A stretch of 59,736 nucleotides of DNA from Vescimonas cirricatena. Lineage in GTDB: Bacteria > Bacillota > Clostridia > Oscillospirales > Oscillospiraceae. The stretch spans positions 1 through 59,736 of the forward strand of contig NZ_JAJEPW010000014.1 of NCBI RefSeq assembly GCF_020687045.1. The letters run 5' to 3'. A program made the position numbers and the translations under genes. How positions within the stretch are numbered: the stretch's first letter is position 1; each line of letters starts with the position of its first letter. Under the pieces are notes generated by a model that saw only the letters and a list, made by a program, of their open reading frames with translations, did no database searches and had not been told where the DNA came from. Shown here piece by piece: positions 50,283 through 58,919 of this stretch.

Positions 50283-51638
50283 TTACCGGGTCTCGTAGCG
50301 CTTGGGGTCCTTGGGCAGGCACAGCTCCAGGATCAGGCCCACCACGAACACACCGGCCACCATGTTTCCGGCGAAAATTTCGCCGAACACCGGGGGCAGG
50401 TTGTCGAAGAAGCCCTCCACCTGGGTCACGCCCACGCCCAGGCATAGGGACGTGGCCGCGATCAGCACGTTGCGCTGGTCCAGGCCCGCATCCTGCATCA
50501 TCCGGATGCCGGACATCATGATGGAGCCGAACATGATCACGGTGCAGCCGCCCAGCACGCAGTCCGGCAGGGTGGTGAAGAAAGCGCCGATGGGCGGGAA
50601 CAGGCCGCCCAGGATCATGGCCAGGGCGCCGAACATGATGGTGAAGCGGTTCACCACGTGGGTCATGGAGATCAGGCCCACGTTCTGGCTGAAGGAGGTG
50701 ATGGGGGAGCAGCCGAACACGCCGCCGGAAAGGGCGGAGGCGAAGCCGTCCACGCACAGGGAGCCGGAGATCTCCTTATCCGTGATATCCCGGCCCAGGC
50801 CGCCGGTGCAGGTGGCGGTGGTGTCGCCGATGGTTTCCACGGCGGAGACGATGAACACCAGGCAGAAGGACAGGATGGTGCCCATCTGGAACTTGGGAGT
50901 GTAGGCGAACAGCTGGGGTACGGCCACCACGCCCAGCTCCCGGATGGTCTGGTTCATGCCGGCAAAGTCCACCATGCCGAAGCACACGGCCACCACATAG
51001 CCCACGATCATGCCCAGCAGGACATACAGCTGCTTGGCCACGCCCTTGAGGGTGGTATGGAAAATCAGCGCCGCCGCCAGGGTGATGGCCGCCACCAGCA
51101 GGTTCTGCCAGGAGCCCAGGGGATACTTGGCGGAGGAGCCGAAGGAGGATACGCCCACGTTGAGGATGCTCAGGCCGATGGATACCACCACGCACGCGGA
51201 CAGGATGGGAGAGATGATTTTGCGCCAATACTTGGCCGTCAGGCCCAGAATGCCTTCAAAGACACCGCCCACAATGATGGCCCCCACCATAACGCCGTAA
51301 TCCTGGGAGGCGGCGGTCATGCAGGCGGCCAGGAACGTAAAGCTCAGGCCCATGACAACGGGCAGGCCGGAGCCGATCTTCCACACGGGATAAAGCTGGA
51401 GCATGGTGCCGATACCGGCGATGAGCATGCAGTTCTGCAGCAGCCGGGCGGTTTCGATAACGCTGAAGGGCTGGCCGTTGTACACCGCCACCGAGGCGAT
51501 GATGATCAGCGGCGCGATGTTGGCCACAAACATGGCCAGCACGTGCTGGAGGCCGAAGGGGATTGCCTTTGCCACCGGCACGCGCCCTTCCAGTTGATAG
51601 ACATTCTCAATGCGGGGTTCCTGACGATCTTTTTCCAT
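50283..51638 (-). CDS. NCS2 family purine/xanthine-type permease
   Basis: Proton-coupled nucleobase transporter of 451 aa with about 12-14 membrane helices. Family marks: 'FGLQHVLAMFVANIAPLII' at the start, 'LPVVMGLSFTFLA', 'VSAVETIGDTTATC' (TM8 region with the conserved Glu) and 'GGVFGCSPITSFSQNVGLIS' (TM10 signature, 'NVG'). The block resembles xanthine/uric-acid members (NAT signature) more than uracil ones, so xanthine or another purine is likely. The start is ATG 51636-51638 rather than the TTG at 51671. Behind a structured leader. Confidence 0.92.
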   Translation of the reverse strand: MEKDRQEPRIENVYQLEGRVPVAKAIPFGLQHVLAMFVANIAPLIIIASVAVYNGQPFSVIETARLLQNCMLIAGIGTMLQLYPVWKIGSGLPVVMGLSFTFLAACMTAASQDYGVMVGAIIVGGVFEGILGLTAKYWRKIISPILSACVVVSIGLSILNVGVSSFGSSAKYPLGSWQNLLVAAITLAAALIFHTTLKGVAKQLYVLLGMIVGYVVAVCFGMVDFAGMNQTIRELGVVAVPQLFAYTPKFQMGTILSFCLVFIVSAVETIGDTTATCTGGLGRDITDKEISGSLCVDGFASALSGGVFGCSPITSFSQNVGLISMTHVVNRFTIMFGALAMILGGLFPPIGAFFTTLPDCVLGGCTVIMFGSIMMSGIRMMQDAGLDQRNVLIAATSLCLGVGVTQVEGFFDNLPPVFGEIFAGNMVAGVFVVGLILELCLPKDPKRYETR

Positions 51639-51673
51639 GGCCTTTCTTTCTCCCTTTTGTAAATTTGCCAAAA

Positions 51674-51734
51674 CCGCAGGTGCGGCGGCCGCCTATAGAT
51701 ATGAAAAGGGTCCGAAAAGCTATCTATAGCGGCC
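51674..51734 (-). promoter_or_regulatory. Structured leader of NCS2 permease (riboswitch/attenuator candidate)
   Basis: In the minus-strand transcript, GGCCGCTATAGATA pairs with TATCTATAGGCGGCC across a 19-base loop (51687-51734). It is followed by a short stem CCGC-ACCT-GCGG and TTTT (51674-51685). The two share GC-rich bases and could be mutually exclusive. I do not see the conserved core of the purine (guanine/adenine) aptamer. Confidence 0.45.
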
Positions 51735-51755
51735 TTACGTTTGGCGCTTGTGTAT

Positions 51756-51784
51756 AAAATACCATATTTACGGATTCTTTACAA
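51756..51784 (-). promoter_or_regulatory. Promoter of NCS2 permease gene
   Basis: Minus strand TTGTAA (51779-51784), 17 bases, TATTTT (51756-51761). Confidence 0.55.
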
Positions 51785-51900
51785 GTAAAAATGCTAAAAA
51801 ATTTACAATTATTTGCCGAAGCCTTTCCGCCAAAGCGTCGCTTCGGCGGAAATTGCACTTTGAAACGTTACCGGTATCGTTACCGATGATGCGGTATAAA

Positions 51901-51931
51901 GGCCCTGGCCATCCATCGGGATGGCCAGGGC
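51901..51931. terminator. Terminator of addBA operon
   Basis: GGCCCTGGCCATCC-atc-GGGATGGCCAGGGCC, nine bases past the addA stop; on the minus strand it is followed by TTTATACC. Confidence 0.8.
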
Positions 51932-51939
51932 CGTATATT

Positions 51940-54900
51940 TTACAGTCTGACCTCGCAGCCGGGGGCGAAGAAGTACAGCACCATTTCCGCCACCGGCGTT
52001 TCCAGCACCCGGCTCAGGGCCTGGCTGTACGCCGTCAGCTGGGGGCGGTACAGCTCCGCCCGGGCGGGGGCCTCCTCCGGCCGGATGCGGTCGGTTTTGA
52101 AGTCCACGATGACCAGGCCCTCCTCCGTCCGGAAAGCGCAGTCCACCACGCCCTGGAGCATCAGCTCGTCCTCCGGCTCCGCCGCCGGGTCATACAGCGC
52201 CGCCGGCAGCAGCAGGGAAAAGCGGTACTCCCGGTACACCTGCTCCGCCCGGCGGATGCGCTGGGCCAGAGGCGAGGCCAGGAACCGCCGCACCTGCTCC
52301 AGGTCCAGGGACGCCGCCTGCTCCGGGGTCAGCAGATGCCGCGCCGTCAGGGACGCCGCCTGCTCCTCCGGGTCCGGGCCGTTCAGGTCCAGGTACTGCA
52401 TCAGCAGGTGCATGGCTGTGCCCCGCTGGGCGGCGGACAGGGGCCGCTCCCCCAGCAGGAACCGGGGGGTGTCCACCTGCACCTGCCGCACCCGCCGGAC
52501 CGTGCCCTGGGCGATCTCCTCGTCCAGCTCCCGGCCCTTCAGCTGGGTGGCCGTGACCTTGGTGGGGATGCGGCAGGCCGCCTGATGGGGATAGTCCAGC
52601 TCCTGGACCTCCACGGCGCTCTCCGGCGGGGCCTCCTGCGGCGTGTCCTCCCGCTCCCGGGCCGCCGCGGCCGTGGGATTTTCCCACACCTGCACCTGCC
52701 AGCCGCCGCCCAGGCCCACCCGGGTCTGGGGCTCCGCCTCTGCCCATCGGCGCAGAGGCTCCCCCTCCGGGGCGCACAGCAGCGGCAGCAGCAGCCAGTC
52801 TCCGGGGCATTTGGCCCCGGCCACCGCCTCCGGCGGCGTGGGCATATCCGCCAGCACCGAAAGGTCCGCCAGCCGCTTGCGGCCGTGGGCCATGCACTGC
52901 ACACAGATGAGCTTCTCCTTGGCCCGGGTCAGGGCCACATACAGGATCCGCATTTCCTCGGACTTACTCTCCCGGGTCAGGGCCGCCGCCACGGCTGTTT
53001 TGGTGACGGTGTCGTACCGGATGCGCTTTTCCCGGTCCACCCGCTCGGTGCCCAGGCCCAGCCGGGGGTGCACCAGCACCGGACGGCGGAAGTCGTCGGC
53101 GTTGAAGGTCTTGTGCAGGTCCGTCAGGATCACCACCGGGAACTCCAGTCCCTTGGACCGGTGCACGCTCATGATCTGCACCCCGCTGCCGGCGGTCCGG
53201 GTGGTGATGGGGGGCTGCCGCCCCTCCTCCAGCAGGTCGTGGAGCTGGGTCACGAAGTCGAACAGGCCGCCCCGGCCCGCCGCCGCCTGCTGACCGGCGT
53301 AGGTATACAGGGCAATGAGGTTCTCCTTCCGGGCGGCTCCGCCCTCCATGGCCCCGAACACCGCCAGGGCGTGGCACTCCGTATAGAGCTTCCACAGCAG
53401 GCGGTCCGCCGTCATGTCCCGGGCCGCCAGCCGCAGCTCCTCCAGCAGCCGCCGGAAGTCCGCCGTGTCCGCGCCGTCGTCCAGGCACAGGGCGTCGTAA
53501 TAATCCCCCTCCGGCTGCAGCGCCCGGATCAGGGCCAGGCGATCCGCCGAAAAGCCGAACAGCGGCGACCGCAGCACGGCGATCAGCGGCACATCCTGCC
53601 GGGGATTGTCGATGATCTGCAAAAACGACACCATCACCGCCGCCTCCGGGGTGCTGAAGAAGGCCTCGCTTTCCCCGCTGGTGCAGGGGATATTCTCCCG
53701 GCGCAGGGCCGCCGTATAGGCCGCCAGCCTGGCCCGGGGGGAGCGCATGAGAATGACGATGTCCTCCGGCTCCACCGGCCGGGGCCGGCCGTCCTCCCCC
53801 TGCACCTGGAATTTCTCGTCCAGCAGCTGCCGGATGCGGCGGGCCGTGAACCGGGCCTCCATCTCCGTCCGGTCGAAGCTCTCCTCCTGGGTGTTTTCCA
53901 CGCTGATGAAGTGCAGCTCCGGCTCCATGCCCGGCCGGGGCGGGTACGCCGCCTCCGCGCCGAAGTACAGCTGCTCGTCGTCGCCGTAGTCCATCTCCCC
54001 CATTTCCCGGGACATAACAGACCGGAACACGAAGTTGGTGCCGTCCAGCACCTCCCGGCGGGAGCGGAAATTCCGGCTCAGCAGCACCTTCCGGGGCTGG
54101 CCCTCCTCCGCTTCCGATGCCGGGACATAGGACAGGTATTTTTCCAGAAAGATGGTGGGGTCCGCCAGCCGGAAGCGATAGATGCTCTGCTTCACGTCGC
54201 CCACGGCGAACAACCGCCGCTCCCGGTCGGACAGCGCCCGGAAAATGCAGTTCTGCACCTGGTTGCTGTCCTGATATTCGTCCACCATCACCTCCCGGTA
54301 GCGGGAGGCCACCTGCCGGGCCAGGTCCGTTGGCTGGCCCTGGCCGTCGGTCAGCAGGTCGATGGCGTAGTGCTCCTGGTCGGAAAAGTCCATCACGTTC
54401 CGCCGGACCTTCTCCGCCTGATAGCGCAGGGTGAACCGGGCCGTCAGGCTCAGCAGGGCCAGCATGGCCGGGGCCATCTGGCGCAGGTCCTCCAGCAGCT
54501 CCTCCTCCGGCACAGAAAAGGTGGCCTGGATGTCCTTCAATGCCTTTTTGCACTGCTCCAGCACCGCCTTGGACCGGTCCCGGCAGGCGGCGTTTTCATC
54601 GCCCCGGACGGCTCCCATCCGGCGGAATACGGGGACCGCCTGTCCCAGGCTGTCCCAGCTCTGTTCCGCCTTGTCCCGCAGGTGTTCCAGGGCCTGGGCT
54701 GCCTCCAGGAACCGGTCGCCGTAGGCTTTGTACACGGCGGGGTAGTCCTCCATGTCCTCCACGGCCTGGGTCAGCCGCCGGGACCAGAAGTCCGCCTTCC
54801 GCAGGGCGTCCTCCATGAGATACCGGCCGCAGCCGGTGTCCGGCAGGTGCTCCGGCGTTCTGGCCCAGTCCCGCTTCAGCTCCTCCAGCCACCGCAGGGG

Positions 54901-55473
54901 GTGGGGGTGGCTCTGGGTCTTCTGGTGCAGGTCCAGCACCAGGGCCTCCAGGGCCCGGTCGTCCCGTCCAGCTCCCAGGGTCTCCGCCAGCAGGCGGGCG
55001 TTTTCGTCCTCCTCGATGCCGGCGTAAAAATCCTCCAGCACCCGGCCCAGCACCCGCTGGCGCAGCAGGGCGGCCTCCTGCTCGTCCAGCACCCGGAAAT
55101 CCGGGGTCAGGCTGTGCTCCTCCACCGGCGGCAGCAGGTGGACGTTCTCCCGCAGAAGCCCGGCGCAGAAGGCGTCCACCGTTTTGATGTCCGCCTGATA
55201 CACCCGCAGCATCTGCCGCCGCAGGTGGCCGTCCCCGGGGCGCTCCGCCACCCGGCGGGTCAGCTCCTGGGCGATCTTGCCCCGCAGTTCCGCCGCGGCG
55301 GCCTTGGTATAGGTGATGATCAGGAAGTCGTCCACCTGGCAGCCCTCCTGCTCCATATAGGAAAACAGGCGCTCCACCAGGACCTTGGTTTTGCCGGAGC
55401 CTGCGGCGGCGGACACCAGCAGGCTTCCGCCCCGGTTATATACGGCCGTTTCCTGCTGCGGCGTCAGCGGCAT
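51940..55473 (-). CDS. addA: ATP-dependent helicase/nuclease subunit A
   Basis: Protein of 1177 aa: the UvrD-like 3'-5' helicase with a C-terminal RecB-type nuclease of the AddAB (RexAB) double-strand-break repair complex. Walker A 'AAAGSGKTKVLVERLF' lies near residue 25; helicase motifs 'VDEYQDSNQVQNCIF' and 'VGDVKQSIYRFRLAD' follow, then 'VHRSKGLEFPVVILTDL'. The nuclease motif 'VIVDFKTDRIRPEEAPAR' is near residue 1120. It overlaps addB by 10 bases. Confidence 0.96.
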   Translation of the reverse strand: MPLTPQQETAVYNRGGSLLVSAAAGSGKTKVLVERLFSYMEQEGCQVDDFLIITYTKAAAAELRGKIAQELTRRVAERPGDGHLRRQMLRVYQADIKTVDAFCAGLLRENVHLLPPVEEHSLTPDFRVLDEQEAALLRQRVLGRVLEDFYAGIEEDENARLLAETLGAGRDDRALEALVLDLHQKTQSHPHPLRWLEELKRDWARTPEHLPDTGCGRYLMEDALRKADFWSRRLTQAVEDMEDYPAVYKAYGDRFLEAAQALEHLRDKAEQSWDSLGQAVPVFRRMGAVRGDENAACRDRSKAVLEQCKKALKDIQATFSVPEEELLEDLRQMAPAMLALLSLTARFTLRYQAEKVRRNVMDFSDQEHYAIDLLTDGQGQPTDLARQVASRYREVMVDEYQDSNQVQNCIFRALSDRERRLFAVGDVKQSIYRFRLADPTIFLEKYLSYVPASEAEEGQPRKVLLSRNFRSRREVLDGTNFVFRSVMSREMGEMDYGDDEQLYFGAEAAYPPRPGMEPELHFISVENTQEESFDRTEMEARFTARRIRQLLDEKFQVQGEDGRPRPVEPEDIVILMRSPRARLAAYTAALRRENIPCTSGESEAFFSTPEAAVMVSFLQIIDNPRQDVPLIAVLRSPLFGFSADRLALIRALQPEGDYYDALCLDDGADTADFRRLLEELRLAARDMTADRLLWKLYTECHALAVFGAMEGGAARKENLIALYTYAGQQAAAGRGGLFDFVTQLHDLLEEGRQPPITTRTAGSGVQIMSVHRSKGLEFPVVILTDLHKTFNADDFRRPVLVHPRLGLGTERVDREKRIRYDTVTKTAVAAALTRESKSEEMRILYVALTRAKEKLICVQCMAHGRKRLADLSVLADMPTPPEAVAGAKCPGDWLLLPLLCAPEGEPLRRWAEAEPQTRVGLGGGWQVQVWENPTAAAAREREDTPQEAPPESAVEVQELDYPHQAACRIPTKVTATQLKGRELDEEIAQGTVRRVRQVQVDTPRFLLGERPLSAAQRGTAMHLLMQYLDLNGPDPEEQAASLTARHLLTPEQAASLDLEQVRRFLASPLAQRIRRAEQVYREYRFSLLLPAALYDPAAEPEDELMLQGVVDCAFRTEEGLVIVDFKTDRIRPEEAPARAELYRPQLTAYSQALSRVLETPVAEMVLYFFAPGCEVRL

Positions 55474-58400
55474 GGCGATCCCTCCTCTCGGCTTTCTTCC
55501 TCCACAAATTTCCAGAATTCTCCCGGGTCTACGCTTCTGATGTACCGCACCCGATCGCCGCCCCGGCCCTCCTGGAACCCGCAGGCGGCGGCAAAGTCGC
55601 AGTGCTGGCAGGCCCGGTCCTGGGGGCCGTGGGCCACCGGGTCGGCGTCGATGCTGCCGGAGCCGATCTCCCGGGCGATCTGGTGCAGCAGGCGGTCCAC
55701 ATAGCGGCCCAGCTTGCCCAGCTGCTCCGCCGAGGCGACGCCGTCGGCGATGGTGCCGTCCTTTTTCACCTTGATAGGCAGGTAGTGGGGCGATTCCAGA
55801 GCGCTGTGCTCCATGGCCCGCAGCACCTGGGGGTCGGAGAGCACCATGCCGCTGCGGCGCAGGGCGCTCTGCAGGGCCAGCTGCAGCTTCTCCGGCTGGA
55901 TGCCCCGGTCCGCTTTCAGGATCACCTCCCGGGCCGGGTGGTACAGCACCCCCGCCGGGACGATGGGATAGCCGAAATAGCTGCGGCCCTCCTGCTCCAG
56001 GGTGAACAGGTACAGCAGCATCTGGATCCCCAGACCGTACCGCAGGTCCGACAGGTCGAAGGACTTTTTCCCGGTTTTGTAGTCCACCACCCGCAGATAC
56101 AGCCTGCCGTCGTGGAGCCAGCCGTCTACCCGATCCACCTTGCCGCTGACGGACAGGCGCTGATCCCCCTCGGTGATGGTCACGGCAGGGAGCTGCCCGT
56201 CCTTTCCGCCGAAGCCCAGCTCAAAGGCCACCGGGGAAAAGTCCGACTGGGCCAGCTCCCCGGCCATGTCCTCCACAATGGCATAGGCCGCCGTCCGCAG
56301 CCGGGAAAAGAGATACCGGAACCGGGCGCTTTTCTCCTGATACCCGTCGATCTCCTCCCGGGCGTAGCGGTCCGTATATTCCCGGACCAGCTGCCGCAGC
56401 TCCGGCTGCTGCACCGCGGCCCAGCCGCCCCGGATCTTGACCTCCCGGGCCACGTTTTCCAGCAGATAGTGGATAAACGTGCCGATCTCCGGGGCCTCGA
56501 ACCCCGCCGGGCGGCGGTCCTTTGCCCGCAGGCCGTACTGCATGAAATACCCGAAATGGCACCGCTTTACCTGGTCCATCCGGGAGGCGGACATATGCAG
56601 GGAGCGGCCATACAGGGCCTCCACCGCCGGGCCGGACAGCCGTCCCCGGCCCAGGGACCGGCCCCGGTCCATGGCGTCCAGCACCCGGTCATAGCCTCCC
56701 CGCCCGCGGAAATACTGCCGCAGGGCGGGGTCCTCTCCCGCCAGCTCCAGGGCCGTGGCGGGGAGCCTGCGCCGGTAGCTGCCGTCCTCCCGGGTCACCC
56801 GCAGCCGGGGAAACAGCTTTTCCATCCGCTGCACCACAAAGGAGGGGCGCAGCTGGCTGCCGTTGACGTCCCCCACCGGCCAGCTGACGGTGAGCCGGTC
56901 CGTGGGCTGGGCCAGGCAGGCGTAAATATTCTGCAATTCGTTGTCCAGCGGGTCGAAGCTGGCGTCCGACAGCAAAATTTCCCGCTGCTGCAGGGCGGCC
57001 CGGTCCTCCGGATCCAGCAGGCCGTGGCCGCTGGGGGGCATGGGCAGCACATGGTCGTTGGCTCCCAGCAGGAACAGGCACTTCACCCGGTGCCGGTCGT
57101 TGCGGGTGATCTCGCTGACCTTCACCTGGTCCAGGGTGGCCGGGATGGTACCCACGCTGTACTGGGTCAGCACCAGCCGCAGGAGCCGGGCGAACTCCTC
57201 GCCGGACAGCTCCGTATCCCCCAGGATTTCCGCAAACTGGTCCAGCACCCCGCAGAAGATCGCCCACAGCTGGACATATTCCTCCGCCAGCTGGGGCCGG
57301 TCCTCCTCCAGGAGCTTTTTCGCCGTGTCCTCCAGGGTCTGCGGCACCCCGGCCTCCTGCAAAAAAACATACAGGCACTCCGCCTTCTGCCGGGCCGCCC
57401 CGGCGGTGCGCATCCCCCGATACAGAGGCTCCAGCAGCAGACGCACCCGCCGCCGGATGCCGTTCACCCGCTCCAGCCGGGCGGCGCTGCGCTCCGTCGG
57501 CTCCCGGCCGTATCCGTCGGGGCTGGCGGTCCAGTCCCCCTCCCGCAGCCACATGGCGCTGCCCCGGATGTCCCACAGGATGACGTAGTTTTCCAGAATG
57601 TCGCACTCGTCCGGGGTGATGCCGCCCAGGCCGGTTTTCAGGCAGCGGAACACGTCCTCCCGGTCGAAGCCGCCGGTGACGGCGTCCAGTGCCCCCAGCA
57701 GCATGGTGATGGGTGGCTTTTCCAGCAGGTCGCTACGGCGGCTGATATAGGCCGGGATGCCGTCCCGGCGGAACACACTCTCCAGCAGCGGGCCGTAAAC
57801 CTCCATATTCCGGGCGCACACGCCCATGTCCCGCCAGCGATAGCCCTCCGCCGCCAGCTGCCGCAGCTGCTGGGACACCCATTCCACCTCGGTAAAGGCC
57901 GTGGCCGCCTGGTACAGCTCCAGGCCCTCCGGTTCCCCGCCGTAGGGGACCTCCTGGCCGAAAAAGTGGGCTTCCAGGTGTCCCAGGGGGCCCTGCCCCC
58001 GGCTTTCGCACCACAGCACGTCCATCTCCTGCCCCGCCCGGCGGGCCATGCGCTCCAGGCGCATCCGCTGGCGCAGGGCATTCTGGAACAGCCGGTCGCT
58101 GCTCCGGTCTCCCAGCAGCGTCACCGTGACGCCTTCGGCCTGCCGCAGCACCAGCTCCAGAATGCTCTCCTCCTGGCGGTTGAAGTATGAAAAACCGTCC
58201 AGATACACGTCGCAGCCCCGGAGATAGCCGCTTCCCTCCAGATGCTCCCGGAGCTTCTGGAGCCGGGAGCGGGCGTCGAAATCGCCGCTGCGCAGCCGGG
58301 CGTCGTAGGCGGCGTATATCAGGGCGATGTCCCGCAGCTTGCCGCCCATGGCCCCGTCCAGGTCCTCTACCTGCCGGTACAGGGCCTGGGGGCCGATCTC

Positions 58401-58784
58401 GTAGGCGTAGAACTCCTCCGTCAGGTCCGTCAGCTGCCGCAGGAACGACGCCCGCTGGCTGGGCCGTCCGAATACCCGCAGCTCCGGGGCCAGCTCCTGC
58501 AGCACCCGCCGCATGGTCAGCAGCTTCCCCCCGTTGTCCAGGGTAAACTCCGCCAGGCCGCCGGTTTCCGCCAGCACCCGGGACGACAGGCTCCGGAAGC
58601 TCAGCACCTCCGCGTCCCGGGACGCCGTGGGTCCCAGGGCCCGGCACAGGTCCACCTCCGCCTCGTGGGAGATATGCTCCGGCACCAGCAGCACCTGCCG
58701 CCGCAGACGGCGGTTCTTTTCCATGGCCTCCAGCACCCGCCGGGATTTCCCGGAACCGGCCCGGCCCACCCATATATGAAGCAT
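55464..58784 (-). CDS. addB: ATP-dependent helicase/nuclease subunit B
   Basis: Protein of 1106 aa, partner of AddA. The N-terminal nucleotide-binding motif 'WVGRAGSGKSRRVLEAM' is intact. The C-terminal RecB-type nuclease has 'LRVVDYKTGKKSFDLSDL'. The iron-sulfur staple is present: one Cys in 'VKRCHFGYFMQYGL' and the 'C-x2-C-x5-C' cluster in 'ACQHCDFAAACGF'. I chose ATG 58782-58784 ('MLHIWVG') since GGAGG lies 9 bases upstream; the longer reading to 58817 is not supported. First gene of the addBA operon. Confidence 0.96.
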   Translation of the reverse strand: MLHIWVGRAGSGKSRRVLEAMEKNRRLRRQVLLVPEHISHEAEVDLCRALGPTASRDAEVLSFRSLSSRVLAETGGLAEFTLDNGGKLLTMRRVLQELAPELRVFGRPSQRASFLRQLTDLTEEFYAYEIGPQALYRQVEDLDGAMGGKLRDIALIYAAYDARLRSGDFDARSRLQKLREHLEGSGYLRGCDVYLDGFSYFNRQEESILELVLRQAEGVTVTLLGDRSSDRLFQNALRQRMRLERMARRAGQEMDVLWCESRGQGPLGHLEAHFFGQEVPYGGEPEGLELYQAATAFTEVEWVSQQLRQLAAEGYRWRDMGVCARNMEVYGPLLESVFRRDGIPAYISRRSDLLEKPPITMLLGALDAVTGGFDREDVFRCLKTGLGGITPDECDILENYVILWDIRGSAMWLREGDWTASPDGYGREPTERSAARLERVNGIRRRVRLLLEPLYRGMRTAGAARQKAECLYVFLQEAGVPQTLEDTAKKLLEEDRPQLAEEYVQLWAIFCGVLDQFAEILGDTELSGEEFARLLRLVLTQYSVGTIPATLDQVKVSEITRNDRHRVKCLFLLGANDHVLPMPPSGHGLLDPEDRAALQQREILLSDASFDPLDNELQNIYACLAQPTDRLTVSWPVGDVNGSQLRPSFVVQRMEKLFPRLRVTREDGSYRRRLPATALELAGEDPALRQYFRGRGGYDRVLDAMDRGRSLGRGRLSGPAVEALYGRSLHMSASRMDQVKRCHFGYFMQYGLRAKDRRPAGFEAPEIGTFIHYLLENVAREVKIRGGWAAVQQPELRQLVREYTDRYAREEIDGYQEKSARFRYLFSRLRTAAYAIVEDMAGELAQSDFSPVAFELGFGGKDGQLPAVTITEGDQRLSVSGKVDRVDGWLHDGRLYLRVVDYKTGKKSFDLSDLRYGLGIQMLLYLFTLEQEGRSYFGYPIVPAGVLYHPAREVILKADRGIQPEKLQLALQSALRRSGMVLSDPQVLRAMEHSALESPHYLPIKVKKDGTIADGVASAEQLGKLGRYVDRLLHQIAREIGSGSIDADPVAHGPQDRACQHCDFAAACGFQEGRGGDRVRYIRSVDPGEFWKFVEEESREEGSPCR

Positions 58785-58888
58785 CTGCCCGCCTCCTTTC
58801 CGACAGCAGGATACCACCTCCGCTGTCCCAAAAAACTCTCATCTGACAGTATAGCGCATTTTTCTTCCTCTGAAAAGGACAAAAAAAC

Positions 58889-58909
58889 ACCGGCTGCTGC
58901 GCAGCCGGT
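58889..58909 (-). terminator. Terminator of rfbD
   Basis: ACCGGCTGC-tgc-GCAGCCGGT, followed on the minus strand by GTTTTTTTG. Confidence 0.9.
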
Positions 58910-58919
58910 ATTTTTTCGC

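Noticed and set aside
51674..51784. Classic purine (guanine/adenine) riboswitch
   Set aside because: The conserved junction and loop sequences of that aptamer are not visible, so I left it as an unnamed structured leader.
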